DNA of 64,000 nt, taken from NCBI RefSeq assembly GCF_902167145.1, contig NC_050099.1, positions 15,824,434 to 15,888,433 on the forward strand, written 5' to 3'. The notes below the pieces were generated by a model that was not told where the DNA came from, made no database searches, and saw only the letters and a program-made list of their open reading frames with translations. The translations under genes and the position numbers were made by a program. Below are positions 60,080 through 64,000 of the stretch, piece after piece. This DNA comes from Zea mays. Taxonomy: Eukaryota; Streptophyta; Magnoliopsida; Poales; Poaceae. Position 1 is the first letter of the stretch. Each line of letters starts with the position of its first letter.

Positions 60080-61279
60080 TGAAAGGGAATTAGGCTTACA
60101 CCTATTTCCTAATTGATTTTGGTAGTTGCATTGCCCAACACAAATAATTGGACTAACTAGTTTGCTCTAGTCTATAAGTTCTATAGGTGCCAAAGGTTCA
60201 CAATAAGCCAATAAAAAGACCAAGAAAAGGGTTCAAACAAGAGAGCAAAAGACAACCCGAAAGGCACCCTGGTCTGGCGCACCGGACTGTCCGGTGTGCC
60301 ACCGGACAATATCCGGTGCACCAGGGCACTTCAGCTCGAACTCTTCACCTTCGGGAAAATCAGAGGGCGCTCCGCTATAATTCACCGGACTGTCCGGTGA
60401 GTCATCGAACAGTGTCCGGTGCACACCGGACTGTCCGGTGTGCCAGCGGAGCAACGGCTACTTCGCGCGCAACGGTCGACTGCAACCGCATTCAATGCGC
60501 TACAGTGCGCGCAGAAGTCAGAGCACGCGCGGGTGGCGCACCGGACAGTCTACAGGACCTGTCGGTTGCACCACCGGACAGCCCAGTGGCCTCACAAGTT
60601 AGAGCTTCAACGGTCGAACCCCAACGGTCTGCTGACGTGGCTGGCGCACCGGACAGTGTCCGGTGCGCCATGCGACTGCAGCCTTCCAACAGCCATCTTT
60701 GGTGGTTGGGGCTATAAATACCCCAACCACCCCACATTCAATGGCATCCAAGTTTCTACACTTCTACACCTTACAAGAGTTATAGCATTCAATACAAGAC
60801 ACACCAAAGAGATCAAATCCTCTCCCAACTCCACACAAAAGCTTTAGTGATTAGAGAGAGTGATTTGTAGTGTCCATTTGAGCTCTTGCGCTTGGATTGC
60901 TTCTTTCTCTCATTCTTTCTTGTGATCATACTCAATTGTAACCAAGGCAAGAGACACCAATTGTGTGGTGGTCCTTGCGGGGACTTTGTGTCCCGTTTGA
61001 TTGAGAAGAAGAAGCTCACTCGGTCTAAGTGACCGTTTGAGAGAGGGAAAGGGTTGAAAGAGACCCGGTCTTCGTGACCACCTCAACGGGGAGTAGGTTT
61101 GCAAGAACCGAACCTCGGTAAAACAAATCACCGTGTCTCGCTCTTTATTCGCTCACGATTTGTTTTGCGCCCTCTCTCTCGGACTCGTTTCTATTTCTAA
61201 CGCTAACCCGGCTTGTAGTTGTGATTAAGTTTGTAAATTTCAGATTCACCCTATTCACCCTCCCTCTAGGCGACTTTCA
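60080..61279 (+). repeat. 3' LTR of the + strand SIRE-type copia
   Basis: 1200 bp, starts TGAAAGGGAATTAGGC and ends CGACTTTCA. It differs from the 5' LTR mostly by transitions, with two indels inside the palindrome array. Confidence 0.9.
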
Positions 61280-61697
61280 CCATCCACCACCGAGGGGCGG
61301 CGTATCCAGGGAGAACTCAAGAATCTCCTGGAGGATGCCGCGGTCCGACGGGCCGAGAGCTCTGCCTCCCGAAGGCAAGGGTACCCTCCGGAGCATCGCG
61401 CCGCGACTTCCCGATTCATGCGGGAAGCCTCGGTCCACACCGGGCGCACGCGGGACGCAACGCCTGCACCCCCGGGTCGCCTCGGCAACGAGCACCACCG
61501 CCGCGACCGTCGAGCCCACCTCGACGAGAAGGTGCGCCGAGGCTACCACCCCAGGCGTGGGGGACGCTACGACAGCGGGAAAGATCGGAGCCCCTCGCCC
61601 GAACCACCCGGTCCGCAAGCTTTCAGCCGGGCCATACGACGGGCGCCGTTCCCGACCCGGTTCCGAGCCCCGACTACCATCACCAAGTACTCGGGGG
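61280..61697 (+). pseudogene. Huck gag, continuation between two copia insertions
   Basis: Continues the Huck gag reading after the copia: STTEGRRIQGELKNLLEDAA, then SRFMREASVHTGRTRDATPA, RDRRAHLDEKVRRGYHPRRG and PFPTRFRAPTTITKYSG, where the next copia begins. The frame is open here. Confidence 0.75.
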
Positions 61698-63008
61698 TGA
61701 AAGTCGCCTAGAGGGGGGTGAATAGGGCGAAACTGAAATTTACAAATATAAACACAACTACAAGCCGGGTTAGCGTTAGAAATGTAATCGAGTCCGAGAG
61801 AGGGCGTGAAAATAAATCGCAAGCAAATAATGAAGTGAGACACGAGGATTTGTTTTACCGAGGTTCGGTTCTCTCAAACCTACTCCCCGTTGAGGAGGCC
61901 ACAAAGGCCGGGTCTCTTTCAACCCTTTCCCTCTCTCAAACGGTCCCTCGGACCGAGTGAGCTTTTCTTCTTCTCAATCAAACGGGAACAAAAACTTCCC
62001 CACAAGGGCCACCACACAATTGGTGCCTCTTGCCTTGGTTACAATTGAGTTTTGATCACAAGAACAAGTGAGAAAGAAAGAAAGCGATCCAAGCGCAAGA
62101 GCTCAAAAGAACACGGCAAATCTCTCTCGCTAGTCACTAAAGGCTTGAGTGGAATTGGAGAGGATTTGATCTCTTTTGGTGTGTCTAGAATTGAATGCAA
62201 GAGCTCTTGTAGTAGTTGAGAGGTGGAAAACTTGGATGCAATGAATGGTGGGGTGGTTGGGGTATTTATAGCCCCAACCACCAAACTTGACCGTTGGCAG
62301 GGTTGTCTGTTCGATGGCGCACCGGACAGTCCGGTGCACACCGGACAGTCCGGTGCCCCCTGCCACGTCATCACTGCCGTTGGATTCTGACCGTTGGAGC
62401 TTCTGACATGTGGGCCCTCCAGGGTGTCCGGTGCACACCGGACATCTACTGTTCCTTGTCCGGTGTGCCAGTATGGGCAAGCCTGCCATCTGCGCGCGCT
62501 GCGCGCGCATTTATTGCACCGCAGAGAGCCGTTGGCGCGGAGGTAGCCGTTGCTCCGGAGTTGCACCGGACAGTCCGGTGCACACCGGACAGTCCGGTGA
62601 TTTTTAGCGGACTAGCCGTTGGCGATTCCCGAAGCTGGCGAGTTCCTGAGGCCGCTCCTCCTTGGCGCACCGGACACTGTCCGGTGTACACCGGACAGTC
62701 CGGTGAATTATAGCGCGAGTGCCTCCGGAAATTCCCGAAGGTGGCGAGTTTGAGTCTGAGTCCCCTGGTGCACCGGACATGTCCGGTGGCACACCGGACT
62801 GTCCGGTGCACCAGACCAGGGGTGCCTTCGGTTGCCCCTTTGCTCCTTTGTTGAATCCAAAACTTGGTCTTTTTATTGGCTGAGTGTGAACCTTTAACAC
62901 CTGTATAATCTATACACTTGGGCAAACTGGTTAGTCCAATAGATTTGTGTTGGGTAATTCAACCACCAAAATTAATTAGGGACTAGGTGTAAGCCTAATT
63001 CCCTTTCA
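61698..63008 (-). repeat. 3' LTR of the - strand SIRE-type copia
   Basis: 1311 bp, TGAAAGTCGCC … TTCCCTTTCA on the + strand. Same ends and same TATA region (near 62263-62270) as the + strand element, with CCGGACAGTCCGG-type palindromes between 62315 and 62815, but clearly a different copy. Confidence 0.9.
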
Positions 63009-63850
63009 ATCTCCCCCTTTTTGGTGATTGATGCCAACACAAACCAAAGCAAATATAGAAGTGCATAATTGAACTAGTTTGCATAATGTAAGTGTAAAGG
63101 TTGCTTGGAATTGAGCCAATGTTAATACTTACAAGATATGCATGGATTGTTTCTTTCTTATTTAACATTTTGGACCACGCTTGCACCACATGTTTTGTTT
63201 TTGCAAATTCTTTTGTAAGTCCTTTTCAAAGATCTTTTGCAAATAGTCAAAGGTAAATGAATAAGAGTTTGCAAAGCATTTTCAAGATTTGAAATTTTCT
63301 CCCCCTGTTTCAAATGCTTTTCCTTTGACTTAACAAAACTCCCCCTAAAGGAGATCCACCTCTTAGTGTTCAAGAGGGTTTTGATATACATTTTTGAAAA
63401 ACTAATTTTCTCTTCCTTTTGAACACAATAGGATACCAATTGAAAAATACTCTTGGAAAGCACTAAATTTTGAAATTGGTGGTGGTGCGGTCCTTTTGCT
63501 TTGGGCTCTTACTTTCTCCCCCTTTGGTATTAATCGCCAAAAACGGAATCATTAGAGCCCATTAAGTACTATCTTCCCCTTTGGTCATAAGTGAATGAGT
63601 TAAGATTATACCAAAGACGAAGTCCGGTCCTTTTGCTTAGGGCTTGTACTCTCTCCCCCAAAGACAAGGTCCTTTTCTTGGAGCGATGGCGAAGGATGAG
63701 TTACGGAGTGGAAGCCTTTGTTTTCGCCGAAGACTCCAATTCCCTTTCAATATACCTATGACTTGGTGTGAAATGGACTTGAAAAACACATTAGTCATAG
63801 CATATGAAAGAGATATGATCAAAGGTATATAAATGAGCTATGTGTGCAAT
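63009..63850 (-). other. 3' untranslated region of the - strand SIRE-type copia
   Basis: CTCCCCCT-type tracts (purine tracts of the element) at about 63010, 63299, 63340, 63515 and 63653. No env-like frame. Confidence 0.75.
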
Positions 63851-64000
63851 CTAGCAAAAGAAATTGCGCGAATCAAGAATATTGAGCTCATGTCTAAGTT
63901 TGGTAAAAGTTTGTTCATCAAGAGGCTTGGTAAAGATATCGGCTAATTGATCTTTAGTGTTAATATAAGAAATCTCGATATCTCCCTTTTGTTGGTGATC
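63851..64000 (-). CDS. Copia RNase H C-terminus, partial
   Basis: 49 codons and a stop on the - strand, entering from the window edge: DHQQKGDIEISYINTKDQLA, then DIFTKPLDEQTFTKLRHELN and ILDSRNFFC. No break in the visible part. Same end as the + strand SIRE-type element at 59218-59364. Confidence 0.85.
   Translation of the reverse strand, partial: DHQQKGDIEISYINTKDQLADIFTKPLDEQTFTKLRHELNILDSRNFFC

Larger units (their letters stand above)
52168..61279 (+). mobile_element. SIRE/Maximus-type copia inserted in Huck gag
   Basis: 9.1-kb element with LTRs 52168-53364 and 60080-61279 and a perfect CCATC target duplication (52163-52167 and 61280-61284). Primer-binding site TGGTATCGGAGC at 53367-53378, purine tract AAAAAGGGGGAGAT before the 3' LTR. 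Gag, protease, integrase, reverse transcriptase and RNase H occur in copia order but with several stops and a MITE insertion, so it is inactive. The LTRs differ at about 17 single bases and four short indels, by eye. Confidence 0.95.
49547..61697 (+). mobile_element. Huck-type gypsy element, 5' part, with nested copia
   Basis: A 5' LTR (49547-50893), a primer-binding site and gag are seen. The gag is interrupted at 52168 by a SIRE-type copia and again at 61698 by a second one. The rest of the Huck element must lie to the right of the window. Pieces in this window: 49547-52167 and 61280-61697 (with the CCATC duplication counted once). Confidence 0.85.
61698..64000 (-). mobile_element. SIRE/Maximus-type copia, - strand, cut by the window edge
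   Basis: 3' LTR at 61698-63008, purine tract next to it (AAAGGGGGAGAT on the - strand), then the 3' untranslated region and the end of RNase H. The 5' part lies beyond 64000. Inserted in the Huck gag only 418 bp from the + strand SIRE-type element and in opposite orientation. The base left of the LTR is a GGGGG run, so the target duplication cannot be confirmed. Confidence 0.9.

Overview
This window is a piece of plant nuclear chromosome from a grass, most likely maize or a close relative in the Andropogoneae. The reasons are the Huck-type gypsy LTRs (starting TGTCGGGGACCATAATTAGG), the SIRE/Maximus-type copia LTRs full of CCGGACNGTCCGG motifs, the Stowaway and Tourist MITEs, and a large intron-containing gene for the exocyst subunit SEC3, the family of maize roothairless1. 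I see no bacterial genes, rRNA, tRNA or CRISPR.

The only host gene I can support is SEC3 on the + strand. I resolve 20 exons from 13925 to the stop codon at 46661-46663. They join in phase into 711 residues without an internal stop. The N-terminal lipid-binding part of about 180 residues that plant SEC3 proteins normally have is not in the window. It either lies upstream of position 1 behind a very long intron, or is lost. The introns are swollen by transposons: an apparently intact copia element in intron 3, LINE and copia debris in introns 5 and 15, and a 13.5-kb stack in intron 17 (LINEs, a TRIM, three copia-type elements and a solo LTR).

Upstream (1-13924) there is an LTR fragment, an old gypsy-associated open reading frame split by a young non-coding LTR element (1700-9287, two 3.1-kb LTRs, target duplication AGTGG), a degraded gypsy reverse-transcriptase piece, and a Huck-type solo LTR (11336-12950, duplication GTGCC) that points toward SEC3.

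Downstream (46664-64000) there are Tourist MITEs, a LINE tail, a non-autonomous hAT element (48485-49389), and a Huck element starting at 49547. The Huck gag is interrupted twice: by a SIRE-type copia in + orientation (52168-61279, duplication CCATC, itself hit by a Tourist MITE inside reverse transcriptase) and by a second SIRE-type copia in - orientation that starts at 61698 and runs off the right edge.

I found no new defence or metabolic system. The most interesting points are: a 711-residue exocyst reading frame preserved across 33 kb of transposons; a copia element with identical 95-bp LTRs and an open polyprotein inside that gene; a solo LTR that might act as promoter for the truncated gene; inverted MITE pairs and hairpin MITEs in its introns; and arrays of short palindromes in the SIRE-type LTRs.
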